From Niastella sp. OAS944 (GTDB taxonomy: Bacteria; Bacteroidota; Bacteroidia; Chitinophagales; Chitinophagaceae): a DNA stretch of 64,000 nucleotides. The notes below the pieces were generated by a model that did not search any database, was not told the origin of the DNA, and saw only the letters and a program-made list of their open reading frames with translations. The first letter of the stretch is position 1; each line of letters starts with the position of its first letter. The stretch is from contig JANUBW010000010.1 in the NCBI GenBank assembly GCA_024809215.1, positions 186,001-250,000 of the forward strand, read 5' to 3'. Positions 28,575-36,476 of this stretch are shown piece after piece. The translations under genes were made by a program, and so were the position numbers.

Positions 28575-29804
28575 ATGAAAAAGTTTTTTATCTCTGTTGT
28601 TTTTTTTGTCTTATGTACCGGAGGAGCACATGCCCAGCAGTATTTAGGAATAGGTGACAAGTTGCCCGACAGCCTTTTACAGCAATATAAAGGGAAATCC
28701 ATTTTAATAGACTTTTGGGGCATCTACTGCAAAAGTTGCATAGAGGCTTTTCCCCATCTTGAATCGCTTCAACAAAAGTATAAGGATAAACTGCAAGTGT
28801 TATTAGTAACCAAGGATAGTCCGGAAATGGTCAACAAGCTTAAAGCAAGGTCTGCCATTGTTAGGAATGTGAGTCTTCCTATGATTGTTAATGATAAAGT
28901 ATTTTCAAATCTATTTTTTTTCCGATCACAGCCTACTGATATCTGGATTGATACCTCTGGGATTGTACGCCATATCACTGAAGGATGGCACGTTAATGAG
29001 GTGAATATAGGGAAGTTTGTTATGGGTAAAGAGTTAACACTTCCTCTTAAAGATGAAAGAATACAGGACGAAATTGTGGGTGCCAATGTCGCTCCAACAG
29101 ATTCAACCAACGGCTTACTTTTTTTGTCTTATCTGACCTCTTATCAACAAGGGCAGCCAGCTATGATTGGTAAGATTTGGGATAAGTCAGAGCGTCATCA
29201 GATTGGCATTAAGGCAACTAATATTACTTTAAATACGCTGTTTATGACGGCTTTCCCTAACATTGAACAATTTAATAACAGAATCATCCTGGAAGTTAAA
29301 GATCCCACTGCCTTCCAGTTTCCTAAAGACAGCACATTATGGGACTGGTTCATAAAGAACTATCATTATTGCTATGAACTCAGATTACCTCCAGACAAAG
29401 CGAAAGGACTGTATAGTTACATGAAAGAAGACCTGCAGAGAAATTTCGGATATTCTGCCAAAGTAGAAAAGAGGAAAGTAAAATGTATCGTCATCAGCCA
29501 AACAAAAGAGGCGTCGTCACGATTACAGACGAAAGGTGGTGCCCCTGTTTTAGAAGAACTAGATGATGAAACTAAATTTACCCTTCGAAATCAAAACCTC
29601 AACGCCTTTTTAGAGCGTGTCAAATATTACAATGAGACAAAGCCGTTACCTCTTGTTATCGATGTGTCTTATAAAGGGAATGTCGACATGGATATAAATT
29701 GTGCGCTTACAGATTTGCCCCGCTTAAAAGAGGAGTTATCGGCATATGGTCTCTCGATTCATGAGGAAATGCGAGAACTAAATATGCTGGTTATAAGAAA
29801 TTAA
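28575..29804 (+). CDS. TlpA-like thioredoxin-fold protein with extra C-terminal domain (locus 1)
   Basis: 409 residues with a signal peptide ending AHAQ. The first 150 mature residues are a TlpA/redoxin fold with the redox site CKSC in a DFWGIYCKSCIEAFP context, i.e. a W-G-x-x-C-x-x-C active site. The remaining 230 residues are unrelated, with repeated phrases such as NITLNTLF and NLNAFLERV that recall STN-like or secretin-like small domains; I do not recognise them firmly. It probably reduces or isomerises disulfides of imported substrate in the periplasm. It is the last gene of the FecI-FecR-SusC-SusD unit. Confidence 0.85.
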   Translation: MKKFFISVVFFVLCTGGAHAQQYLGIGDKLPDSLLQQYKGKSILIDFWGIYCKSCIEAFPHLESLQQKYKDKLQVLLVTKDSPEMVNKLKARSAIVRNVSLPMIVNDKVFSNLFFFRSQPTDIWIDTSGIVRHITEGWHVNEVNIGKFVMGKELTLPLKDERIQDEIVGANVAPTDSTNGLLFLSYLTSYQQGQPAMIGKIWDKSERHQIGIKATNITLNTLFMTAFPNIEQFNNRIILEVKDPTAFQFPKDSTLWDWFIKNYHYCYELRLPPDKAKGLYSYMKEDLQRNFGYSAKVEKRKVKCIVISQTKEASSRLQTKGGAPVLEELDDETKFTLRNQNLNAFLERVKYYNETKPLPLVIDVSYKGNVDMDINCALTDLPRLKEELSAYGLSIHEEMRELNMLVIRN

Positions 29805-29916
29805 AACATTTGAAATCGGACATCCAATTGATACCCGATTCTCATTAAATCTGTCATCAATTAGCACGCACGATACTATCATTTAAAAAAAATCGCATTG
29901 ATCCAGCCAAGATTAT

Positions 29917-29975
29917 GGTTTTTCTAAAATTAAATCTGGAAAATGTCTATTGCAACGCCGGTAATAATGTCCCCT
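29917..29975 (-). pseudogene. 3'-end relic of a family B secreted peptide gene
   Basis: The bases resemble the 3' end of the intact peptide gene at 30460: a shared ggtttttct...attaaatctgga block and a shared ttgcaacgccggt block with an internal deletion between them. The rest of the gene is gone. It shows that a third family B peptide once stood here. Confidence 0.45.
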
Positions 29976-30063
29976 GAAGATATCAAGTATTCAGTGAAGC
30001 GAAGTGAAACCAATAAGCCATATCGGTTTTCATAAACTATGCTTTATACAATGGGCTGACGGA

Positions 30064-30399
30064 TTAAGGTTTATATAAGAATTTATCTGGTGGATATGGC
30101 ATGCCAGAACCAGCATCAATCTGCAGGCCTATGGGATGACCTACGTCATTTAGGAGTACATGTGAAATAAGCCATAGGGACCTGCAGTATATCGTATTTG
30201 CACCTGGGCAGAGGGTACTTTTCAAATAACTTTCCGATAGAGGAGTTGACGAATCAAAATCACCTTGCTGATTCGGCACCATAGAAGTAGAAGAAAAGTA
30301 AGAAACAAAAATACTTGAACTATCCTCTCTTGAATGTGCGCATGTAGTAACAGCCAGCAAAACTGAAACAATAGCAACTAAATATTTAAATGTTCGCAT
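30064..30399 (-). CDS. Small secreted two-cysteine peptide, family B, copy 2
   Basis: The ATG at 30399 opens a signal peptide (hydrophobic AIVSVLLAVTTCA); about 111 residues. The mature part aligns with its neighbour at 30460: both have a YFSS stretch, then LCPGAN, three residues, CR, two residues and W, then a Gly-rich end with IDAGSGMPYPPD and a terminal KP. The two Cys of the CPGAN...CR element are the conserved pair, suggesting one disulfide. This copy has an additional Cys near the signal cleavage site, possibly a lipobox. Function unknown. Confidence 0.75.
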   Translation of the reverse strand: MRTFKYLVAIVSVLLAVTTCAHSREDSSSIFVSYFSSTSMVPNQQGDFDSSTPLSESYLKSTLCPGANTIYCRSLWLISHVLLNDVGHPIGLQIDAGSGMPYPPDKFLYKP

Positions 30400-30416
30400 A
30401 CAGTATGCTTTGTAAA

Positions 30417-30445
30417 AGAGGCTGCCCAAATTAAGGCAGCCTCTT
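30417..30445 (-). terminator. Hairpin between the two family B peptide genes
   Basis: GAGGCTGCC and GGCAGCCTC form a perfect 9-bp stem with a short AT loop (aaattaa) directly after the 30460 gene on the minus strand, followed by T-rich sequence in that direction. It would terminate or attenuate transcription before the second peptide gene. Confidence 0.75.
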
Positions 30446-30459
30446 ATCATTATAATCAA

Positions 30460-30786
30460 TTAAGGTTTTCTTATGATTAAATCTGGAGTATAAGGCGAAC
30501 CAGTACCAGGGTCAATTGCAACGCCGGTTGGTGTGGTACCGCTGAATGTTAAATGTGAAGGCAGCCAAGCATTACGGCAAAATTGATTGTTGGCTCCTGG
30601 GCATAGATTGTTTTTAATAACTGTTCCATCCTGTGAGATTGATTGATCAAATTGACCTGTTACTGGATTTGCCTGCACAGAAGAAAAGTAGTTCACAAAT
30701 TTTGATGATTTAGAACCTGTGAATGCGGTAGTTGTAATTGCAAACATAACTGCAATAGAAGCTACAATTAATTGAACCTTTTTCAT
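30460..30786 (-). CDS. Small secreted two-cysteine peptide, family B, copy 1
   Basis: 108 residues: signal peptide (VASIAVMFAITTTAFT) and an approximately 87-residue mature part with NLCPGANNQFCRNAW and a C-terminal VAIDPGTGSPYTPD. Only two Cys are present, both in the LCPGAN-x3-CR motif. The gene has the shared peptide promoter motif 26 bp upstream of its ATG. A MauE-like membrane protein gene lies immediately upstream on the same strand. The family is not one I can name; role in secretion, signalling or structure is open. Confidence 0.8.
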   Translation of the reverse strand: MKKVQLIVASIAVMFAITTTAFTGSKSSKFVNYFSSVQANPVTGQFDQSISQDGTVIKNNLCPGANNQFCRNAWLPSHLTFSGTTPTGVAIDPGTGSPYTPDLIIRKP

Positions 30787-30811
30787 AAAAGATAATATTT
30801 AAATGATTAAT

Positions 30812-30845
30812 GCCTACTCTTTTTGACGGGTTTTCGGCTTGCCCC
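30812..30845 (-). promoter_or_regulatory. Shared peptide promoter motif, family B copy
   Basis: In coding direction: a GGGGCAAGCCGAAAACC-like block, nine bases, then GAGTAGGCA, ending 26 bp upstream of the peptide ATG. The same two blocks with 8-9 bp spacing precede five intact and one broken family A peptide genes, 52-55 bp from their ATGs. It looks like a two-part ECF-type promoter or a dimeric activator site. Confidence 0.65.
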
Positions 30846-30930
30846 GTTTATTGCAATAAAGACTTATTAGTTACCCGTGACGGGATAAATGAATAAATTG
30901 CTTTAAGGGAAAAACTATGCCTGAAGCTTA

Positions 30931-31419
30931 TTAAGAATACTTTAGATTCGCCGATCCTTTTTTATGAATTACGAGGGCTATTACCGATAGTAGCAAGAAA
31001 ACGATATTAAATATGAGATGCTGTGCCCACGACATGGTTTTAATAACTCCTCCGCAAATACATGGTAGATGGTTGCCAGCCAAAAGCATCCCGGCGATAT
31101 AAATGGTGAAGCCTGTCATCATAATTGTCGATGCATATAGCGCGATAACCTTAGTTTTTTTAATAAAAAAAAGTACGGCTACAACAATTTCAATGATAGG
31201 TACCACCAAACCAATGGTCTCAGCGTATGGCCGTAATATAGGGGCAAAGCCCGCTTGAACAGTAAATACATCGTACTCTAAGAGCTTGGACAATCCTGTA
31301 TAAAGGAATAACAAAATAAAAAGTAATGAAGTAATTTCAATATACAGTTTCCCTTTGTCTATTGAATGATTAGATTTCTGATCACGATAATCAAGTATAC
31401 CTTCGGCTGTATTTTTCAT
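30931..31419 (-). CDS. MauE/DoxX-like redox membrane protein (locus 1)
   Basis: 162 residues with four membrane segments (near 27-45, 68-88, 95-115 and 130-150). The loop between the third and fourth carries the Cys pair PCICGG, with a preceding LYTGLSKLLEYDVF typical of the MauE/DoxX superfamily. MauE is known to be required for disulfide formation in methylamine dehydrogenase maturation; a similar oxidising role on the adjacent secreted peptides is inferred. It resembles the protein at 55499 closely in layout (CGG-[IV]I-x3-SW-x2-HLIFN). Confidence 0.88.
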   Translation of the reverse strand: MKNTAEGILDYRDQKSNHSIDKGKLYIEITSLLFILLFLYTGLSKLLEYDVFTVQAGFAPILRPYAETIGLVVPIIEIVVAVLFFIKKTKVIALYASTIMMTGFTIYIAGMLLAGNHLPCICGGVIKTMSWAQHLIFNIVFLLLSVIALVIHKKGSANLKYS

Positions 31420-31817
31420 CTCAAAATGTTTTTACAACTTGCCTATGGAGTTGGTGTTGCCCAATTTCTACAATAAATTGAAAGGAGCGTACTATTACTA
31501 AGCGTAGGAAACTCGCTACAGGCTAATTTGAGTTCAGTATATTTATGAATTGTAAACAAGCATCACTTTTATTTTTCTGTTACAAGCATTGAGTAATCGT
31601 TATAAACCGATGTTTTTTTAAACTGTAGGCTTCCGGGTACTGCAAGCATATTTCTTCGTTTGTTATGTATGCAAGTTATGATATCAAAATTTTCCAATTG
31701 GCAGCAATTGTTTACCATTTGGCAGTATTATTTATCGCATTTGCACGGTTTCGTATTTAATGTCAATTGCAATAGAGGTCAGTTAATTGATTTGGCAAAA
31801 GAGGGCAACTAGCAAAG
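31420..31817. other. AT-rich intergenic region between MauE-like and AraC genes
   Basis: No coding potential seen. It should contain the MauE promoter and the AraC gene's 3' end. A direct repeat of TTGGCAG occurs twice about 20 bp apart near 31697-31725, which could be an operator. Confidence 0.4.
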
Positions 31818-32183
31818 TTATTTTGACTCTGCCATCAATTGACGTTTTCTCCATTTAAGGGGTGATACGCCATGACTTTTTTTGAATGCCGTGATAAAGC
31901 TACTTAGCGTATGATAGCCAGTAAGAAACGAAATCTCCTTGATGTCTTTGTCAGTCTCTAATAGAAGATATTCGGCTTTTTCCATTCGCAGCTTCACCTG
32001 GAATTCATATATACCAAGCCCGAAGAGTTGCTTGAAGCCAGATTTAAGTTTTGTTCGATTCACGCCGGCATCGGCGGCAAGACTTTCAATAGTAAAATGG
32101 GTTTTGGGGTCTTTTAAAATTGTTTGGTGGATTTTCGACAAGTAATCGCGGTCCTCTCGTTTGAGGTTTAACTGCCTAGCCAT
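31818..32183 (-). CDS. Stand-alone AraC-type HTH regulator, copy 1
   Basis: 121 residues comprising essentially only the double helix-turn-helix of the AraC family: FTIESLAADAGVNRTKLKSGF for the first and KEISFLTGYHTLSSFITAFKK followed by HGVSPLKWRKRQ for the second. There is no ligand-binding domain. It lies 49 bp downstream of a paralogue, and both lie upstream of MauE and peptide genes, which it may regulate. Confidence 0.88.
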   Translation of the reverse strand: MARQLNLKREDRDYLSKIHQTILKDPKTHFTIESLAADAGVNRTKLKSGFKQLFGLGIYEFQVKLRMEKAEYLLLETDKDIKEISFLTGYHTLSSFITAFKKSHGVSPLKWRKRQLMAESK

Positions 32184-32232
32184 CTGGATAAGGTTTTATA
32201 TTGACAATAAATGCACAAACTCAGCATGGCTT

Positions 32233-32595
32233 TCATATAGCCATCAGTGAATTCTTTTGCCTCCATTTATATGGCGCAATGCCATTTTTCTTTTTAAATG
32301 CTAATGTAAAACTGGCTTTTGTTTTATACCCTGATAGCCGGGCAATGGTTTGCACATCCTTTTCTGTAAAAAACAATAGAGATTCTGAATATTTCATCCT
32401 AAGATTTACCATATACTCATACACTGTGATTCCAAAAAGTTGCTTGAAACCATAAGTTAATTTTTTAGTGTTGATTCCTGCTTCATACGCGAGATCTGCT
32501 AGTGTGTGATTGGCAGTCGGATCGCAAGCGATTTTGTCATGGATAGATTGCAAGGCATTGCGATCGTCTTCTTTTAATCTTAAAGACTTTAACAT
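32233..32595 (-). CDS. Stand-alone AraC-type HTH regulator, copy 2
   Basis: The ATG at 32595 is preferred (MLKSLRLKEDDRN); 120 residues. Like its neighbour it is a bare AraC DNA-binding domain: HTLADLAYEAGINTKKLTYGF and then IARLSGYKTKASFTLAFKK, ending GIAPYKWRQK. The similar KQLFGI-x3-Y-x3-LRM segment shows that the two are paralogues, and a third copy sits at 62251. Probably cotranscribed with copy 1. Confidence 0.88.
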   Translation of the reverse strand: MLKSLRLKEDDRNALQSIHDKIACDPTANHTLADLAYEAGINTKKLTYGFKQLFGITVYEYMVNLRMKYSESLLFFTEKDVQTIARLSGYKTKASFTLAFKKKNGIAPYKWRQKNSLMAI

Positions 32596-32836
32596 TGGAG
32601 TAAGGTTTCGTTTGACAATACAATTCATTCATTTAAAAGCAGAAAATGTTCGCATGTAACGGTTCAAGGGGTAGGTGGCCTTTCTTGAGTAAGAAGAATT
32701 ACTAGATGAGACGAATTTCAGAAATAATCGTAAAACCTAAAAAAAAAACATTTTGCCAAAAAGGCGAAATAACTAACTGTAGGTATTTATTAATCGAAGC
32801 ACTTATATGAACAACTGCATCCTAACATAAGCTCTA

Positions 32837-33337
32837 TTAAGCTTTTAAGAAGTGCTTCGCAATCCTTGACTCCGCACGTGATTTGTGCGATTTTACTGTA
32901 TTTAATGGAATGTTAAGTTCTTCTGCAATCTTCTCCAATGTCAATTTCTTGAAGTAGTATAATTCAATGATCGTCTTGTGTCGGGGAGGGAGTTTTTCAA
33001 CTTCTTTTAGAATATTCGTCTGATTTTCATGGTCAACTTGATTTTCATGAATTGGTTTCTGAATATACTCAAAATACTGTCTGGATTTCCGATTTGTTCG
33101 AGTTCGCTTTTTCAAATGAAGCATACATTCGTTGTATGCCGCTCTAAATAAATACCCCTTTGGATCAGCAAAACAACAAAACTCAGTGTTATACTTAAAC
33201 CAGATTTTTACAAAAATGTCCACCACCAAATCTTCAGCTTCTTGAAGATCTTCAATAAAGTATCTACAAAACTTAACTAATCCTGAATAGTATGTTTGGA
33301 ATAGTTGTTCAAATACTTTTGTATCCGAAGTAATCAT
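32837..33337 (-). CDS. Orphan ECF sigma factor
   Basis: 166 residues: region 2 (FEQLFQTYYSGLVKFCRYFI, DLVVDIFVKIWFKYN, GYLFRAAYNECMLHLKKR) and region 4 (LPPRHKTIIELYYFKKLTLEKIAEEL followed by NIPLNTVKSHKSRAESRI). No FecR gene is next to it, unlike the other two sigma genes, so its anti-sigma partner is elsewhere or absent. It lies on the same strand as the AraC and family B peptide genes and is a candidate reader of the shared peptide promoter motif (inference). Confidence 0.92.
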   Translation of the reverse strand: MITSDTKVFEQLFQTYYSGLVKFCRYFIEDLQEAEDLVVDIFVKIWFKYNTEFCCFADPKGYLFRAAYNECMLHLKKRTRTNRKSRQYFEYIQKPIHENQVDHENQTNILKEVEKLPPRHKTIIELYYFKKLTLEKIAEELNIPLNTVKSHKSRAESRIAKHFLKA

Positions 33338-33826
33338 TCAATAGGGTTTAACAATACACAATTCAAATACCGCTATGGTATAAATCTTAGTCGGCGGGAA
33401 TCTGACAAATTTGAAAGTTTAACCCGTTTATGGAGACAGGTAATTGATTGGAAGTGTAAATTAATAAAAATGATACATTTTTTTAATCTATCACCAATAG
33501 ATTGTAAAAATATACGGATTATTGATTGAAGAATTCATAAAGAAATTACGGTTCAAATGAATATAATACTAGCTTAAGTGCCTTTTCTTTGAATTACCTC
33601 AAATTGTCTATAGGTAACAAAAAAAATAAAAAAAGATATTGACCGCCGCCAACTAATTAATAAAAAGCGCTAATCTATATTATGAGCTATGGCGTTTTTT
33701 GAGTAAAATTGTAGTATCATCCTATTCTCCAATTGTACTAATTCCTTATTCAATACTTTCGTTGTCTATGACCGTGATTTGGCGTAGTTTAGTACATCAA
33801 ATCCAAACTAACTATAGATTCATGCC
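33338..33826. other. Divergent promoter region between two ECF sigma genes
   Basis: About 490 AT-rich bases with no convincing gene. The region must carry promoters for the orphan sigma gene on the minus strand and FecI of locus 2 on the plus strand. A-rich tracts near 33616-33640 are the only obvious feature. Confidence 0.5.
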
Positions 33827-34414
33827 ATGATTGCGATATTAAAAGACGATATGATCCAGGATTTTCAGCAGGGTAGTGAAAAAGCTTTTCAAATGGTATT
33901 TGATCATTACTATCGTCGTTTGGTGGGGTTTGTTTCTAAACTTACAGATAACGAACAGGAGGCTCAAGATATCTCTTTACGTACTTTTCAAACTTTGTTT
34001 AAGCGTTGTCAATTATTCAACTCGGAAAACAATATAAGGGCCTTTCTGTATGTAAGCGCCCGAAACAACAGCTTGAACTATCTCAAGGCTAAAAAACGGC
34101 TAGATCGTAAAAAAAAGACACTGTTTGAAAAACTGTCAAATGACACCAGGGTCTGTTATGCGTACTCAATCACAGAAGATGTGGTAGAAATTATTCAGGC
34201 TGCAATAGAGGCCCTCCCTCCTGAGTCTAAGCGGGTTTTCAAGATGTTGTATTATGAAGATTTAAAGCCATCAGAAATTGCGGAGATCCTACAGATATCT
34301 GTAAATACAGTGTATAATCACAAGAGTCTTGCTATTAAAAAACTTCGCCTCCTGCTTGCGGAAAATTCGGTTGCCCTAGCTTGGTTAGTGCAGGTTGCCA
34401 TCTTTTGTCGTTAG
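33827..34414 (+). CDS. ECF sigma factor, FecI type (locus 2)
   Basis: 195 residues with region 2 (AFQMVFDHYYRRLVGFVSKL, NIRAFLYVSARNNSLNYLKAKK) and region 4 (LPPESKRVFKMLYYEDLKPSEIAEIL, QISVNTVYNHKSLAIKKLR). A hydrophobic tail like that of the locus 1 copy follows. It precedes FecR and an STN-bearing SusC. An A/T-run hairpin lies just after the stop (about 34444-34470). Confidence 0.93.
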   Translation: MIAILKDDMIQDFQQGSEKAFQMVFDHYYRRLVGFVSKLTDNEQEAQDISLRTFQTLFKRCQLFNSENNIRAFLYVSARNNSLNYLKAKKRLDRKKKTLFEKLSNDTRVCYAYSITEDVVEIIQAAIEALPPESKRVFKMLYYEDLKPSEIAEILQISVNTVYNHKSLAIKKLRLLLAENSVALAWLVQVAIFCR

Positions 34415-34578
34415 ATTCCACCAATTTGTGTTGCACAGTATAGCTCTAAAAAAAAGTACACTTTTTTTGCAGCCAATTAGAGACTTGATGAAAAAAAGTT
34501 GTTATATATATTAAGAGAACATTTTGAAATTGTTAATTTATTATAGTCTAGAAGACTACCATTAACCTATTACACCTT

Positions 34579-35805
34579 GTGCAAAATATAGAAGAGATAA
34601 CAGGATTGATAGTAAAACATCTTCGGCAAGAATTAAGCCCAGATGAAGCCACCCAGCTGCAAAATTGGGTCGATTCTTCAAAAGTTAATCAGCAGTACTT
34701 TAATGACATCAACAATATTCCGGACCTAATGAGTATTGTACATGCGTATGAAAGCGCAGGGAAGATAGATCTTATACAGGCATGGAATAATATGAAAGCC
34801 GTGGGATGGGAAGCGCAATCCTCTGAAGAAATAGCCAAGTTGAAATACTTGAATTTTGGCTGGAAGTCATGGGTCGCAATTGCAGCTTCACTATTGCTTC
34901 TGGGATTCGGTGCTTACCTTCGATTTATACCGAAAAAGAAACCTGTTCAAATCACAGAGACAAAAGTTGAGATTCCTTCTGATGTAAAGCCCAATATTAA
35001 AAATGCTATTCTTACCCTTGATGATGGACGGACTATTGTACTTGATAGCGTGAAAAATGGTTTACTTGTAAGTCAGGGAGCAGCACAAATTGTTAAGAGT
35101 GGTACGACAATAAGTTACAATGCAAGTAAGACGCTAAGCTCAGGAGCATCGATTTATAATACGGTTTCAGTACCAAGAGGCGGAAATGTTATAGATCTTG
35201 AGCTAAGTGATGGTAGCAGAGTTTGGTTGAATGCAGCCTCTTCGATTAGATACCCTGTAACTTTCAATAGTGACCAACGCCGCGTAGAAATTACCGGTGA
35301 AGCGTATTTCGAAGTTGTACATAAAGAAGACAGCAAGCCTTTCATAGTGAGTAAAGAGAATTTGGATGTTACCGTTTTAGGAACTCATTTCAATGTTAAT
35401 GCTTATGAAGACGACGGAAGCATAAGGGTGACATTATTAGAAGGAAGCGTTAAAGTAACAATCCCTCAATTAGCTCATGTTCAGAAGATGTTAAAACCGG
35501 GACAGCAAGCAATTTCATTAAATGGTAAATTAGACGTTGACAAGGACGTTGATACCGACCAGGTGCTAGCCTGGAAGAATGGCAAGTTTGCATTCAATAA
35601 AACCAATATCCAACTTATTATGAAACAAATAGAACGTTGGTATGATGTTGAAACTGTGTATGAAAGCGATATTGTAAAGAAATTACCGTTCAGTGGTGAG
35701 ATTTCAAGATATAATACCGCTTCAAAAGTATTGGACTTATTGGGAAAAACAGGTTTTATACGCTTTCGAATAGTTGGCAAGAAGGTGTTCGTGTCACAGC
35801 CGTGA
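34579..35805 (+). CDS. FecR family regulator (locus 2)
   Basis: 408 residues starting with GTG. N-terminal cytoplasmic helix bundle (IVKHLRQELSPDEATQLQNWV), membrane segment near residues 94-110 (WVAIAASLLLLGFGAYL), FecR domain (TVSVPRGGNVIDLELSDGSR, AASSIRYPVTFN, VEITGEAYFEVV, LGTHFNVNAYEDD, LLEGSVKVT) and a C-terminal DUF4974-like region (FAFNKTNIQLIMKQIERWYDV). It follows FecI by 164 bp. Role as in locus 1. Confidence 0.95.
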   Translation: MQNIEEITGLIVKHLRQELSPDEATQLQNWVDSSKVNQQYFNDINNIPDLMSIVHAYESAGKIDLIQAWNNMKAVGWEAQSSEEIAKLKYLNFGWKSWVAIAASLLLLGFGAYLRFIPKKKPVQITETKVEIPSDVKPNIKNAILTLDDGRTIVLDSVKNGLLVSQGAAQIVKSGTTISYNASKTLSSGASIYNTVSVPRGGNVIDLELSDGSRVWLNAASSIRYPVTFNSDQRRVEITGEAYFEVVHKEDSKPFIVSKENLDVTVLGTHFNVNAYEDDGSIRVTLLEGSVKVTIPQLAHVQKMLKPGQQAISLNGKLDVDKDVDTDQVLAWKNGKFAFNKTNIQLIMKQIERWYDVETVYESDIVKKLPFSGEISRYNTASKVLDLLGKTGFIRFRIVGKKVFVSQP

Positions 35806-35827
35806 ACCATTATATATACCCATACCG

Positions 35828-36100
35828 ATGATAAATTTGATGAAACAAGAAAGGATTCTTGGTTTGATCTTAAAACGGCAATTCGATAGCCTAAGCATAA
35901 AGCAAGAGAATCTTTTAGGTGGATTGATTGAAAAGGAAATAGTGAATAAGAAGATTTATACGCAGCTTCTCAATGATAGGAATAAATTAATTGACTACAT
36001 TATAAATCAATCGGAAAAGTGCAACGGGCCATTCGATATCAGTATACAAAATGCGTTCAAGAAATTTCAGAATAAGTTAAAAACCAAAAACAAGATTTAA
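35828..36100 (+). CDS. Possible small protein between FecR and SusC (locus 2)
   Basis: From the ATG at 35828 about 90 residues, Lys and Asn rich and helical (KQERILGLILKRQFDSLSIK), without signal or membrane segment. It starts 22 bp after FecR. No counterpart is present in locus 1. The composition is plausible for coding, but it could be chance in AT-rich DNA. Confidence 0.4.
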   Translation: MINLMKQERILGLILKRQFDSLSIKQENLLGGLIEKEIVNKKIYTQLLNDRNKLIDYIINQSEKCNGPFDISIQNAFKKFQNKLKTKNKI

Positions 36101-36476
36101 TAGTCCATAAATATCCTTGATTAGTTTAACAACCTTTTCATCCTCTGATTTATTGGCCAAACCTCCAAGGCCTGGCTGCATCTAACTTGCGCCATTAAGC
36201 ATTAACCTTATGCAACACTCCTATGGGATGGCATCTATAACCTTATAAGCGGGGATAAAGAAATCCGGCAATGTGGCTGCATTGCCGGAGGTGAATAGTT
36301 AAACCTGTGAAATCCAAGGTATCACTATTCTTAAACTTCAAATCAAATGTATGCAAATTTTCGTTTGCACACACTCACTTTTATTGCCTTGTAAGAGCAA
36401 TAAAGCGGGTGAACCAAAACAACGCTTAAATATCGGAAATGCCGATACAAAATGGCTGCACAATGCAGTGAGAATT
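36101..36476. other. SusC leader region (locus 2)
   Basis: About 375 bases upstream of the SusC ATG without a convincing gene. It contains the leader hairpin at 36265-36288 and several short self-complementary words around GGCCAA/GGCCTGG near 36157-36178, recalling the GCCAAGCCATGGCC words at the same place in locus 1. Confidence 0.45.
36265..36288 (+). promoter_or_regulatory. Leader hairpin upstream of SusC (locus 2)
   Basis: CCGGCAATG and CATTGCCGG form a perfect 9-bp stem with a six-base loop, 189 bp upstream of the SusC start. Same stem and loop size as in locus 1, but different sequence, which suggests conserved structure rather than recent copying. No T-run follows. Confidence 0.5.

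Noticed and set aside
21525-29804. Locus 1 considered as an ordinary polysaccharide utilisation locus
   Set aside because: No glycoside hydrolase, lyase or carbohydrate sensor is present; thioredoxin-fold and peptide genes argue against a standard glycan locus, although this cannot be excluded.
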